This document shows, piece by piece, positions 1-8,234 of a stretch of 64,000 nt of DNA. The stretch spans positions 62,001 to 126,000 of the forward strand of contig NZ_CANMNP010000002.1 in assembly GCF_947499295.1 (NCBI RefSeq). Direction: 5' to 3'. Made by a program: the position numbers and the translations under genes. How positions within the stretch are numbered: the first letter of the stretch is position 1; the number at the start of each line of letters is the position of its first letter. The notes below the pieces were generated by a model. It ran no database searches. It saw nothing but the letters and a program-made list of their open reading frames with translations, and had not been told where the DNA came from. This DNA is from an uncultured Roseibium sp. (GTDB taxonomy: Bacteria; Pseudomonadota; Alphaproteobacteria; Rhizobiales; Stappiaceae).

Positions 1-2460
1 CTGAGGCTGGAAGACAAGGTAAAACTGATCGTGTTTGACGGCATCATGAAGCTCAAGCTCGATTTGCGCCTCGGTCTCGCTTTCCGCTTTCATGTTGGTT
101 TTGAAGAACGTGTAGCGGTCTTTGCCGTTTTCCTTTGACTGATAGAGCGCCAGATCCGCGTTCACGAGGAGGGCGTCGAAAGTGTCCGCATCTTCCGGAC
201 AGAGCGCAATCCCCATACTGACGGTTGGCCAGAAGCGATTGCCATTGAATTCCATCGGCTGGCGCATGAGGCGCCGAGCGCGCTCGCACAGCTGATTTGG
301 ATCAGATGTGCTGCTGTTGGCCAGAATAACAAACTCGTCTCCGCCCCACCGGTAAGGAGTGCCAAGGCCGCGGCAGACTTCCCGAAGCCGTCTGCCGGTT
401 TCCTCAAGACAATGATCACCGGCAAGATGACCGAGCGTGTCATTGACGCGCTTGAAGCCATCCATGTCCACATGAATGAGAAAAGACGGCTTGTCGTCCT
501 TGGCAAAGAGCAACTTGGCGTCCCGCTGGCATCCAGCACGATTGGACAGTTTCGTGAGCGGATCGAAATAAGCCAGACGCTCCGCACGGTTCTTGGCCTC
601 TCGTGTTTCCCTTTCCCGTTGGACCCGGTCCGAAACATCGTTGGCAATCGCAACAAACAGGTTGCGGTCGTGGTCCTTCAGGATCTGAACCCGTAGGTCA
701 ACCGGGTATTCGCTGCCGTCTTTGCGTCTGTGCTCACTTTCAACCGACAGGCTGCCGCGCGCACCCTTGAGCAGGGGTGTTACATGCCTGCGAACAGTAT
801 CCTGATCATAAAGCGGGTTGATATCCCAGATCCGGCGTGACTTCAGCTCGTCGAGATCAAAGCCAAGATTGTCGATCGCACATTTGTTTGCGTATTCGAT
901 GCGGAACGTATCGGCGTTCAGAATATAGATCTCGTTCAGGGACGATTCCAGAATGTTGGCCAAGAGCTGGCTCTGGCGTTCAGCCTTCTGGCGGTCGGTT
1001 ATGTCATGAATGATCCCGACGATTTTCGCGGCTTCGCCATTCGGTCCGGCCAAAACGTAGCCGCGAACATAAATGCTGCAGCAGTCGTCCGGCGCAAATA
1101 CCAGGGAATGTTCAAATTCGAACTCGCTGCGGTTTTCGATTGCCTCTCGGACTACCTCGAGGTTCCTTAAGCGTTCCTTTTCAGGCACCAAATCGAGCAG
1201 TTGCCTGCGGGTTTCGCCTCCCGGCAAATCGGGTGAAAGACGGGTAATCCGGAAGAACTCTTCAGACCCGATGAATTGGTCGGTCGTCAAGTCCCGTTCC
1301 CAGCTGCCAACTCCGGCAATGCGCTGGGCCTCGAGCAATTGCGAAGCACTTTCTTCCAGTTGCCGTGTATTTTCCGCGACCATGGCTGTCAGGCGCGAAT
1401 GCGTGGTTTGCACAGAGGCTTGCAGCCTGGAGAGCAATCGGCGGATCGCGATCCAGGCAAGAAAAGCGATGCCGCCACCGGCTGAAAGCGTGAGCAGGGC
1501 CCCTTGAAGAAAGGTCCAGAAATGACCGGTGATGTTCTTCACCAGAATAAGTTTGACGTCGTGTCCGGGCATGGCAGCGCGTATGGGCAGCTCGTGGACA
1601 ATGAAAACTTGCGAATTTTGGAAATAGAACCGGTCCAGTCTGTGTAGATCGGTTGCTGAATTGGTCAATTCATTGAAATTGAATTCGGTCTTCATCGGTT
1701 CGCCAAGAACGCGATAACTGATCTGTTGACCATTCAGACTTTGAGGAATGTCTATGCTGCTCAAGTTAACGAGTTCAGCGTCGACTGCAGCCCCGGCAAC
1801 AACAAGTGAGCGCTCAATGTCGACGGCGAGTTTCAGATATCCGACAAGGTTGCCTTCGACGGTCCAGGCCTGGAAGACACTGACCACGAATTTGCCGTCG
1901 ACACTCAATTCAATGTTGTTGGTGTTGCGTGTCAGGTTTGCATTCAGGTCATTTTGAAATGCCAGGTGGGCCGGCTCTGCAACGACAGGGCTTCTCGAGC
2001 TGTAAATCGGCTTCTGATCCGCACCATAGATTGTGAATTCCGCAACACTGCTGCCTTCCGGGGCAGTCAGCATAATGTTGTCCGCGATGGTGCGGATTGT
2101 GCCGGTGTCACGCAGCTTGATAGCATTTTGAAGGTTTTTATCGGCACTGATCTCGCGAACCGCGCTATCAAGCACCTGTGCGCCAAAGGCGCGTTGCTGC
2201 GTCAGCAGTCGCTCGGTGGTCCGGATGACGACTTCTTGAGGCTCAAGCAGGTTGCGATAGCCCGTGGCGATGTTTTGAATGCAAAGGACGGCGACGATCA
2301 GGACGAGGAACGACAGGAACACACCGCGCAACGGTTTTTCAAACTGGGAATCGTCCACGCTCCATTTCGCAAGGAGCTGATCCAGGCAAGCACTCAGACC
2401 GCGTCGGCAGGGTTTGCCCGCACGCAGCTGTTCCTTGTCCCTATTTACTTGCTCGCCCAC
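1..2460 (-). CDS. Membrane GGDEF-EAL cyclic-di-GMP protein with PAS domains (3' end cut by window)
   Basis: This frame is open on the minus strand from an in-frame stop at 2593 to the left edge. It encodes a short cytoplasmic N-terminus, a membrane helix near residues 43-60 (EKPLRGVFLSFLVLIVAVLC), a periplasmic stretch of about 250 residues, a second helix near residues 320-338, two PAS-like domains (roughly 370-610), and a GGDEF domain with an intact WGGDEF motif near residue 706. The last codons (FYLVFQPQ) are the beginning of an EAL domain, so the full protein continues outside the window. The intact GGDEF is expected to make c-di-GMP; whether the EAL hydrolyses it cannot be seen. The start is uncertain: no ATG is in frame, and GTG codons at 2460, 2469 and 2475 are candidates. 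I chose 2460 because GGGTGG lies 3-8 bases ahead. The periplasmic sensor family was not identified. Confidence 0.85.
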   Translation of the reverse strand, partial: MGEQVNRDKEQLRAGKPCRRGLSACLDQLLAKWSVDDSQFEKPLRGVFLSFLVLIVAVLCIQNIATGYRNLLEPQEVVIRTTERLLTQQRAFGAQVLDSAVREISADKNLQNAIKLRDTGTIRTIADNIMLTAPEGSSVAEFTIYGADQKPIYSSRSPVVAEPAHLAFQNDLNANLTRNTNNIELSVDGKFVVSVFQAWTVEGNLVGYLKLAVDIERSLVVAGAAVDAELVNLSSIDIPQSLNGQQISYRVLGEPMKTEFNFNELTNSATDLHRLDRFYFQNSQVFIVHELPIRAAMPGHDVKLILVKNITGHFWTFLQGALLTLSAGGGIAFLAWIAIRRLLSRLQASVQTTHSRLTAMVAENTRQLEESASQLLEAQRIAGVGSWERDLTTDQFIGSEEFFRITRLSPDLPGGETRRQLLDLVPEKERLRNLEVVREAIENRSEFEFEHSLVFAPDDCCSIYVRGYVLAGPNGEAAKIVGIIHDITDRQKAERQSQLLANILESSLNEIYILNADTFRIEYANKCAIDNLGFDLDELKSRRIWDINPLYDQDTVRRHVTPLLKGARGSLSVESEHRRKDGSEYPVDLRVQILKDHDRNLFVAIANDVSDRVQRERETREAKNRAERLAYFDPLTKLSNRAGCQRDAKLLFAKDDKPSFLIHVDMDGFKRVNDTLGHLAGDHCLEETGRRLREVCRGLGTPYRWGGDEFVILANSSTSDPNQLCERARRLMRQPMEFNGNRFWPTVSMGIALCPEDADTFDALLVNADLALYQSKENGKDRYTFFKTNMKAESETEAQIELELHDAVKHDQFYLVFQPQ

Positions 2461-2581
2461 ACTAGCCACCCACACCGCCGGTTTTGAAACCGCACAATCC
2501 CCCGGCTGCGATGTTCGAATTTGAAGTAACTGCAAATTCGCAGTCTGTTTTTGTGAACACTCACCGCCTATTTCTTCAATA

Positions 2582-2627
2582 AACACTATTGGTTAAATAG
2601 TTTTGAATGCATTTGTTAAATAGTGTT
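2582..2627. repeat. AATAGT repeat cluster in the promoter region of the GGDEF-EAL gene
   Basis: AACACTATT (2582-2590) is inverted exactly as AATAGTGTT (2619-2627). GTTAAATAGT occurs directly twice (2592-2601 and 2615-2624), spaced 23 bases. The surrounding 2461-2732 interval has no gene, is strikingly AT-rich compared with its neighbours, and lies immediately upstream of the GGDEF-EAL gene, so a regulator-binding region is a reasonable inference. No regulator is named by the sequence. Confidence 0.5.
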
Positions 2628-2732
2628 AAGAGCAAATGGCCCTTAACCGAAAAATTTCACCCGAAAACTATCTTGAAATGAAAAAATCTAGCGGCAATCT
2701 AAAGTAGTAATGCTGCCGATCCTGCGTTTTGC

Positions 2733-3638
2733 TCAGTGTGCGAAGAATTTCTGTAACTCTTCTGCGGTTTCTTGCCAGGCTTCTTCTGGAAGGAAGTGGC
2801 CGCCTGGAACGGAGCGGCCCTCCGCATATGGGCACCAGGATCTCCAGACGTCGAGCGGGCTCTTAACGCTGGTGGCAATGCCCTTCTCACCCCAAAGTGC
2901 AAGCAAGGGAATCAGGATCCGGTTGCCGGCCTGGTGGTCAAGATTGTCGTGCTCGAAATCGATTGTGGCACCGGCCCGGTAATCCTCGCAGGTTGCCGAA
3001 ATGCGATCCGGATCCCGGAACCAGGCACGGTTGTCGTCCAATGCTTCTTCGGAAAAGCAATCAAGGTTCTTGCTTCCGGTCCAACTGGCAAGTGTGTGCT
3101 CCAGAAAGCGGACAGGAGACGCAGCAATGAGCTTTTCAGGGAAAGGGGCTGGCTGAGCCAGAAACATCCAATGGTAAACCTTGAGCCCAAACTGCCGGTC
3201 GAGTTTTTCCCAGTAGTCGAAGGTTGGCAAAATATCGAGTACTGCTACGCGGTTGACTGCGTGCGGATGGTCCAGGGCCATACGGTATGCAACCCGTCCA
3301 CCGCGGTCGTGGCCGGCCAAATGAAATTTGTCGAAACCGAGAAGACGCATCAATTCAACGATGCCATCTGCCATGGCCCGCTTGGAGTAGGCCTGATGAT
3401 CCTGGCTGAGGGGCGGAATGGACGATTTCCCGTACCCCGGCAGATCGGGGAGCACGAGCGTAAATCGGTCAGCAAGAAGAGGTGCAACCTTGTGCCAACA
3501 GGTATGTGATTGCGGATAACCGTGCAAAAGCAGCAATGGAGGGCCGGATCCGCCAATACGGCAGAACAGCTGTGCTTCTTCCGTTTCCACAGTTTCACTC
3601 TTGAAACCTGGAAACAGGTCAGGAAATTCGCTAGCCAA
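2733..3638 (-). CDS. Haloacetate (fluoroacetate) dehalogenase-like alpha/beta hydrolase
   Basis: This 301-residue alpha/beta hydrolase has an Asp rather than Ser nucleophile in GHDRGGR. The residues known from fluoroacetate dehalogenases can be placed: nucleophile D111, carboxylate-binding R112 and R115, acid D135 (VLDILPT), base H281 (GGHFLPEE), and halide-pocket H156-W157 and Y220. The oxyanion motif HGYPQ is at 39-43. The family hydrolyses the carbon-halogen bond of haloacetates to give glycolate; some relatives are epoxide hydrolases, so the substrate is inferred. The gene is monocistronic and reads away from the upstream GGDEF gene's promoter region; purD lies behind it on the same strand 80 bases upstream. 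It starts at an ATG. The complete set of halide-pocket residues favours dehalogenase over epoxide hydrolase. Confidence 0.8.
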   Translation of the reverse strand: MASEFPDLFPGFKSETVETEEAQLFCRIGGSGPPLLLLHGYPQSHTCWHKVAPLLADRFTLVLPDLPGYGKSSIPPLSQDHQAYSKRAMADGIVELMRLLGFDKFHLAGHDRGGRVAYRMALDHPHAVNRVAVLDILPTFDYWEKLDRQFGLKVYHWMFLAQPAPFPEKLIAASPVRFLEHTLASWTGSKNLDCFSEEALDDNRAWFRDPDRISATCEDYRAGATIDFEHDNLDHQAGNRILIPLLALWGEKGIATSVKSPLDVWRSWCPYAEGRSVPGGHFLPEEAWQETAEELQKFFAH

Positions 3639-3718
3639 AATGAGTCCTCCGCCTGCCGGGTTAAGCTAGCGGAGGTGGGGAGTGCCTGCCAAGTCCAATA
3701 AAGTGACGGTTTTGCAAC

Positions 3719-4996
3719 TTACGACTTGGTTTCGCGGTCGACCGCTCGCCAGCCGATATCGGTCCGGCAAAATCCGTCTGGCCAATCGATCTGGTTGACG
3801 GCTTCATAGGCATTTTGTTGTGCTTCGCGGACATCGCCGCCAAGTGCAGTTACGTTCAACACCCGGCCGCCAGTGGCGCAAAGCGTTCCGTTCTTCAACT
3901 GCGTTCCGGCATGAAAGACTTGAAGCTTCTCACTTCCGAGTTTGTCCAGGCCGCGAATTTCGGTGCCTTTTTCATAAGAGCCTGGATAGCCTTTTGCCGC
4001 CATCACAACAGTCAGGGCAACGCTGTCGTGCCAATCCGCACTCGCTTCGCCAAGTGTCCCGTCGGCACTGGCCTCCAACAGATCCAAAAGATCGCTTTTC
4101 AGGCGCATCAATAATACCTGGCACTCCGGATCGCCAAAGCGCGTGTTGTACTCAATCAGCTTTGGGCCGTCGCTTGTAATCATCAATCCCGCATAAAGAA
4201 CGCCCTTGAAGGGAGTGCCGCGTCCCGCAAGCGTCGAGATGGTCGGTTTGATGATCCGCTCCATCACGTCCGCAACAATGTCATCGGTCAAAACCGGCGC
4301 GGGTGAGTAAGCGCCCATGCCACCGGTGTTCGGGCCTTCGTCGCCGTCAAAGGCGCGCTTGTGATCCTGCGCCGTTGCCAGAGGCAAGGCATTGGTCCCG
4401 TCGGAAAGAACAAAAAAACTTGCTTCTTCGCCGTCCAGGAATTCTTCGACAACGACTTCCGCACCCGCATCGCCGAATGATCCATCAAAACAGGCCTTCA
4501 CGGCTTCTTCTGCGTCTTCCAGCGACATGGCCACGACCACGCCCTTGCCGGCTGCCAGTCCGTCAGCCTTCACAACAATCGGAGCACCCTGCTGTCGAAC
4601 ATAGTCCAGTGCAGCTTGTGCATCGTCAAATCGGCCATACGCCGCTGTCGGGATGTTGGCGTCATCGCAAACGCCCTTGGTAAAGGCTTTGGAGCCTTCA
4701 AGTTGCGCTGCGGCCTTTCTCGGCCCAAACGCTTTTATGCCGGCGGCTTCGAGGTCATCAACAAGCCCGGCGACGAGGGGAGCCTCTGGTCCAACGACAA
4801 CCAGGTCGATGTCGTGTTCCTGGCAAAACGTGATAACTGCCCGGTGGTCGGAAACATTCAGATCGGTGAGCTCTGCGGCATCCGCGATACCGGCATTGCC
4901 AGGAGCTGCGTAGAGTTTTGTCAATCTGGGAGACTTTGCCAGTGCCCACGCAAGAGCATGTTCGCGGCCGCCGGATCCGATCAGGAGAAGTTTCAT
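3719..4996 (-). CDS. purD: Phosphoribosylamine-glycine ligase
   Basis: This 425-residue protein is GAR synthetase, which joins 5-phosphoribosylamine and glycine with ATP in the second step of de novo purine synthesis. The N-terminal domain begins [18 protein letters not shown], the usual family opening with the GGREHA loop. The central ATP-grasp domain contains [12 protein letters not shown] and the GEEASFF and NTRFGDPE segments typical of PurD. Length is normal for the family (about 420-430). The ATG at 4996 fits the conserved N-terminus, although no strong Shine-Dalgarno sequence precedes it. It stands alone on the minus strand, 80 bases ahead of the dehalogenase-like gene with no other purine gene near. 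Confidence 0.97.
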   Translation of the reverse strand: MKLLLIGSGGREHALAWALAKSPRLTKLYAAPGNAGIADAAELTDLNVSDHRAVITFCQEHDIDLVVVGPEAPLVAGLVDDLEAAGIKAFGPRKAAAQLEGSKAFTKGVCDDANIPTAAYGRFDDAQAALDYVRQQGAPIVVKADGLAAGKGVVVAMSLEDAEEAVKACFDGSFGDAGAEVVVEEFLDGEEASFFVLSDGTNALPLATAQDHKRAFDGDEGPNTGGMGAYSPAPVLTDDIVADVMERIIKPTISTLAGRGTPFKGVLYAGLMITSDGPKLIEYNTRFGDPECQVLLMRLKSDLLDLLEASADGTLGEASADWHDSVALTVVMAAKGYPGSYEKGTEIRGLDKLGSEKLQVFHAGTQLKNGTLCATGGRVLNVTALGGDVREAQQNAYEAVNQIDWPDGFCRTDIGWRAVDRETKS

Positions 4997-5193
4997 GAAT
5001 TGCAGGTCTCTGAGAGTAGGTGACGCTTGAGCGGCGACTTGCCTGAAGGGCCCGTCGCCATCATGGGGCGGGGTCTAGCATGCACGGTGAACGCCTGCAA
5101 TCGAACCACGCTACCACGACCGGACACTGACCGGTTTTCAAGCGTTGGAGGGCAGCCCAGGCACATATTACGCCTGGGATGACCGAATGAGCG

Positions 5194-5988
5194 TCAGCCG
5201 CCGACTGTTGCACGGCAATAGACGATGTTGTCCTTCTTCAGGTCCTTGCCCCAGATAAGCTCCGCAGAACTGTCCCATTGGATCTGGTTGTAGCCGTCCT
5301 TGGGGCCGACGTCGCGGGCGCTATAGACACTGGCCTTTGGCCAGTTGCTGTCGTCGAACCCTGGAGCTGTCCAGTTTTCCGGAACCTCAACGCGTGTCTG
5401 TGCACACACGGCTTGAGTCACATCGGGATTGCGTTCGCGCGCACAGGACGCGTCTGCCGGAGCAGCTTGAACTGTCAGGCATCGCCAGTCGCTTCCGGTT
5501 GCGGCAATCAGCTTCCCGCTGGCAGCGTCCTTGAATTGCGCGATCGCACCTCCATCGCCTAGTTGCTGGCGCCGCGAACCGATATACTCAAGTCCGGTGT
5601 CGTTCTCCATGAAGTCGCGAAACTCGAAGGCAATCGTCATCGGGAAGTCTGAACCGAATTCAAAACGCTCGGCATTGAAAGAACGCTCGGTTCTGATCGA
5701 AACGCTGTCTTCCAGCAGCGGCTCGCCATTGATGTAAAGCTTGAACCAGTTGTCGACCCAGACTTCACCGAGCACTTGTCGGGATCCACCGGAATTGATC
5801 TTGCTTTCGTTGACTTCCTTGCCGCCACGTTTGGGTGGCCGGTCGTCACCTGGACGCGGTGGTGGGTTACCGTCCCCGCGTTTAGGGGGTGGAGGAGGCT
5901 TTTGAGCGAAAGAGCTGGTCGGGATGGCGCTGAGGCCGACAACTAGAGACAGGAAAACACTAACTGCAAGTTTTGGAGAAAAATACAC
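5194..5988 (-). CDS. Secreted proline-rich protein with a beta-sandwich-like C-terminal domain, function unknown
   Basis: I place the start at GTG 5988 because AAGGAG lies exactly six bases upstream; a longer version from ATG 6045 lacks such a site. This gives 264 residues with a clean signal peptide (VYFSPKLAVSVFLSL..., cleavage near SSFAQ). After cleavage comes a low-complexity Pro/Gly/Arg/Lys segment (about residues 30-60, PPPPPKRG and PPRPGDDRPP), then a folded domain of about 190 residues. Motifs such as GFDDSNWPKA near the C-terminus recall galactose-binding-like jelly-roll modules, but I do not recognise a named family. Four Cys lie in the mature domain (WRCL, SCAR, AVCA, YCRA), allowing disulfides. 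Export to periplasm or outside is supported; the function is not. Confidence 0.75.
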   Translation of the reverse strand: MYFSPKLAVSVFLSLVVGLSAIPTSSFAQKPPPPPKRGDGNPPPRPGDDRPPKRGGKEVNESKINSGGSRQVLGEVWVDNWFKLYINGEPLLEDSVSIRTERSFNAERFEFGSDFPMTIAFEFRDFMENDTGLEYIGSRRQQLGDGGAIAQFKDAASGKLIAATGSDWRCLTVQAAPADASCARERNPDVTQAVCAQTRVEVPENWTAPGFDDSNWPKASVYSARDVGPKDGYNQIQWDSSAELIWGKDLKKDNIVYCRATVGG

Positions 5989-6204
5989 ACTGCACTCCTT
6001 GGCTATGGCGAATCGGTCTCCACAAGTCTTCCATGAACAGAGCAATTCCGCCGATTTTCAACAAACCCACACCAAGACAGTGTCACTATGACCCCTTGCA
6101 GGATGAATTTCATCCAAATAATCGGTAGAAATGCCGGGGATGACCCGGTCCTGTTGAATGTTCGTGTTGGGCAACGGGTCTAAGCAAATCGAGTGTGAAG
6201 TGTC

Positions 6205-7149
6205 ATGATTTTTTCCACCAAGGATACAGGACCTGTCGCGGATGCAGTGAAAAAGCACTGGGTCGATACAAGTCTGCCATCCTCCTTGCGACCGTTCGCG
6301 CGGCTCGCGCGATGGGAGCGGCCGATCGGCTGGTGGTTGCTGCTTTGGCCCTGTTGGTGGTCTGCAGCGCTTGCGGCGATCGCGGCCGGCCAGGGCTGGC
6401 CGAACCCGTGGCATCTTGCCCTCTTCTTCATCGGAGCGGTCGCAATGCGTGGTGCAGGCTGCACTTACAATGACCTGGTTGATGTTGATATCGACGCAAA
6501 GGTGGAGCGGACCCGGTCAAGGCCGATTCCTGCCGGACAGGTCACAAGACTGCAGGCGAAGGCATTCCTGTTCCTTCAGGCACTGGTTGGCCTGATCGTC
6601 TTGCTCCAGTTCAACACGTATTCAATTGTGCTCGGGATCGTGTCATTGCTACCGGTCGCGATCTATCCCTTCATGAAGCGGTTTACCAATTGGCCGCAGC
6701 TTTTTCTGGGCCTCGCCTTTTCCTGGGGGGCATTCATGGGTTGGGCCGCCGAATTCGGTTCGCTCGGATGGGCTCCGGTGTTCCTGTACGCAGGCGGCAT
6801 TTGTTGGACAATCGGTTACGACACGATCTATGCGCATCAGGACAAGGAAGACGATGCCCTGGTTGGCGTGAAGTCCACCGCACGTCTTTTCGGAGCGCGC
6901 ACCAAACCTGCGCTAATTGTTCTATATGCGCTGGCCACCCTGCTTTTTGCGACCGCTGCTGTCATGGCGGACGCCGGGCCGGCTGCCTTTATCGGCATTC
7001 TTGCCGGCGTCATTCACCTCGGCTGGCAGATCGTCACGCTGGACATTGATGACGGTGACCAGTGCCTTCGCCTGTTCCGTTCCAACGGAACCTATGGCTG
7101 GATCCTGTTTGCCGGGTTTGTCATCGATGCCTTTGTAGCCTGGCTATAA
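6205..7149 (+). CDS. ubiA: 4-hydroxybenzoate octaprenyltransferase
   Basis: This 314-residue integral membrane prenyltransferase attaches the polyprenyl tail to 4-hydroxybenzoate in ubiquinone synthesis. Both Asp-rich motifs that bind Mg-diphosphate are visible: NDLVDVDID (N89, D90, D93, D97) and DTIYAHQDKEDD (206-217). Several hydrophobic helices follow the UbiA pattern, beginning with PIGWWLLLWPCWW. UbiA, rather than CtaB, is indicated by the N-terminal RWERPIGWWLLLWP segment and the DTIYAHQDKEDD motif. It starts at ATG and is monocistronic, ending in a good terminator. Ubiquinone made here feeds the respiratory chain that ends in the aa3 oxidase encoded further right. Confidence 0.95.
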   Translation: MIFSTKDTGPVADAVKKHWVDTSLPSSLRPFARLARWERPIGWWLLLWPCWWSAALAAIAAGQGWPNPWHLALFFIGAVAMRGAGCTYNDLVDVDIDAKVERTRSRPIPAGQVTRLQAKAFLFLQALVGLIVLLQFNTYSIVLGIVSLLPVAIYPFMKRFTNWPQLFLGLAFSWGAFMGWAAEFGSLGWAPVFLYAGGICWTIGYDTIYAHQDKEDDALVGVKSTARLFGARTKPALIVLYALATLLFATAAVMADAGPAAFIGILAGVIHLGWQIVTLDIDDGDQCLRLFRSNGTYGWILFAGFVIDAFVAWL

Positions 7150-7158
7150 ATGAACAGA

Positions 7159-7181
7159 GGCTCCGCTGTGCGGAGCCCTTT
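7159..7181 (+). terminator. Rho-independent terminator after ubiA
   Basis: GGCTCCG (7159-7165) pairs with CGGAGCC (7171-7177) around a five-base loop CTGTG, followed by CTTTGCTCT. It starts 9 bases after the ubiA stop. The T-tract is short, so it may be only moderately efficient. Confidence 0.65.
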
Positions 7182-7213
7182 GCTCTCTATTCCAGCCTCT
7201 GCGGACCAGAGCC

Positions 7214-7846
7214 TTAAGTGCGGGCAATAATCTCGCGTTCACGGCTGTGGCAGACTGATGTTCCAGCCGGTTTGCCAACCGATCTTTTGTTCAGGAACCT
7301 TGGTCTACGGCCTGTCAACATCCGCAATTGGCGGCGAGGGGCCGGTTGCGCGGCGGGAACGGCGCGGAAGGCATCAATCGGTTTAACCTTGCCGCCAAGG
7401 TCGCAGACAAGCATGGGCAAGTTGAACACCTGCGCCCATCGGCTCCAGAGGACGGCAAGATCATCGGAGTTCTCGGTCTCCGCAAGCGTAATCGACAATG
7501 CGCTGTCGTGATGCTTGAGGATCAGCGCAGCCTGGATTTCACCCGGTACATCGCCCGGAATAATTCGGACCATCACGCCATCGAACGCTTCCGTCGGCAC
7601 AACAAGGTTGACCGGAACACCCGCGACACGACGCTTGATGATTGCCCTGTCGCGATCAAGAAGAATGTCAGCGGGAAGAGAAGGTGTTCCCGGACGCGCT
7701 TCCAGTCGTTGCTGAAAGCGTACCGGAAGACAACCGGGATGCGGCATTGTTTCTGCCGCTGTCCCGGTTGCTGCCATTTCCTGTTTTTCTGTTTGACGTC
7801 TCAAGTAACTCTCCACCGGACCTTTTGGTCTCTCGATGTCTTTCAA
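7214..7846 (-). CDS. DUF6101 family protein
   Basis: This 210-residue protein matches the pattern I know as DUF6101, found mainly in Hyphomicrobiales: a central segment with RRVAGVPVNLVVPTEAF and a basic C-terminal tract GRRPRFLNKRSVGK. There is no signal peptide, membrane helix or recognisable catalytic motif. It is probably cytoplasmic. The N-terminus (MKDIERPKGPVESYLRRQTE) starts at ATG 7846. It is convergent with ubiA and shares a 64-base interval with it. No function is known to me; the assignment rests on remembered family sequence features. Confidence 0.7.
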   Translation of the reverse strand: MKDIERPKGPVESYLRRQTEKQEMAATGTAAETMPHPGCLPVRFQQRLEARPGTPSLPADILLDRDRAIIKRRVAGVPVNLVVPTEAFDGVMVRIIPGDVPGEIQAALILKHHDSALSITLAETENSDDLAVLWSRWAQVFNLPMLVCDLGGKVKPIDAFRAVPAAQPAPRRQLRMLTGRRPRFLNKRSVGKPAGTSVCHSREREIIART

Positions 7847-8234
7847 TCTAAGACGGAAAGGTCGTAAAGCGCTTAAGAGACAGAGTTAAAAAAGTCTGTT
7901 TTTAAAGAGGGTTACTGGTTTGTAAGTGGCTCGGTAAGACCTGGTTCAGACATGTGTCGGGAACGTGTTGATTCTACTTTAGCGAGAGAGTGGGTGGTGC
8001 CTAAAACGCCCAGTGTTTCTGCGGACTTCCATTGATCTGCCCCGGAAGCGGCACACATAGGAGGTGTCGAACCGGTCACGCTGGTGCAGCAACGGGGTAT
8101 TGCGCCGATGTGAAGGCCTCGCGGCTTTTCTGGTTCGGAATGAAACAGATTGTTGGCATCTCAAGCTGGCTGTTGCAGCTGAACGGTGCGAAGCGTAAAC
8201 AACAGCCAGAGCTGATGGCACAAGAGCGGACCAA
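7847..8234. other. Intergenic region without a supported gene
   Basis: This interval separates the divergent DUF6101 gene and pmbA and should hold promoters for both. The part next to the DUF6101 start (7850-7925) is AT-rich. I see no open frame with a ribosome-binding site and no convincing palindrome. Confidence 0.6.

Noticed and set aside
162..656. 164-codon minus-strand frame at the left end
   Set aside because: It is a shadow; the frame giving WGGDEF and the PAS domains overlaps it and runs off the window edge.
2772..3509. 245-codon plus-strand frame opposite the dehalogenase-like gene
   Set aside because: It is antisense to a gene with complete catalytic residues and shows no family pattern.
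5156..5178. CCCAGGC/GCCTGGG hairpin downstream of the secreted-protein gene
   Set aside because: There is no T-tract on the relevant strand, so it was not called a terminator.
7979..8221. 80-codon minus-strand frame in the pmbA upstream region
   Set aside because: It lacks a ribosome-binding site and its Arg/Ser/His-rich composition is typical of an antisense or noncoding frame.
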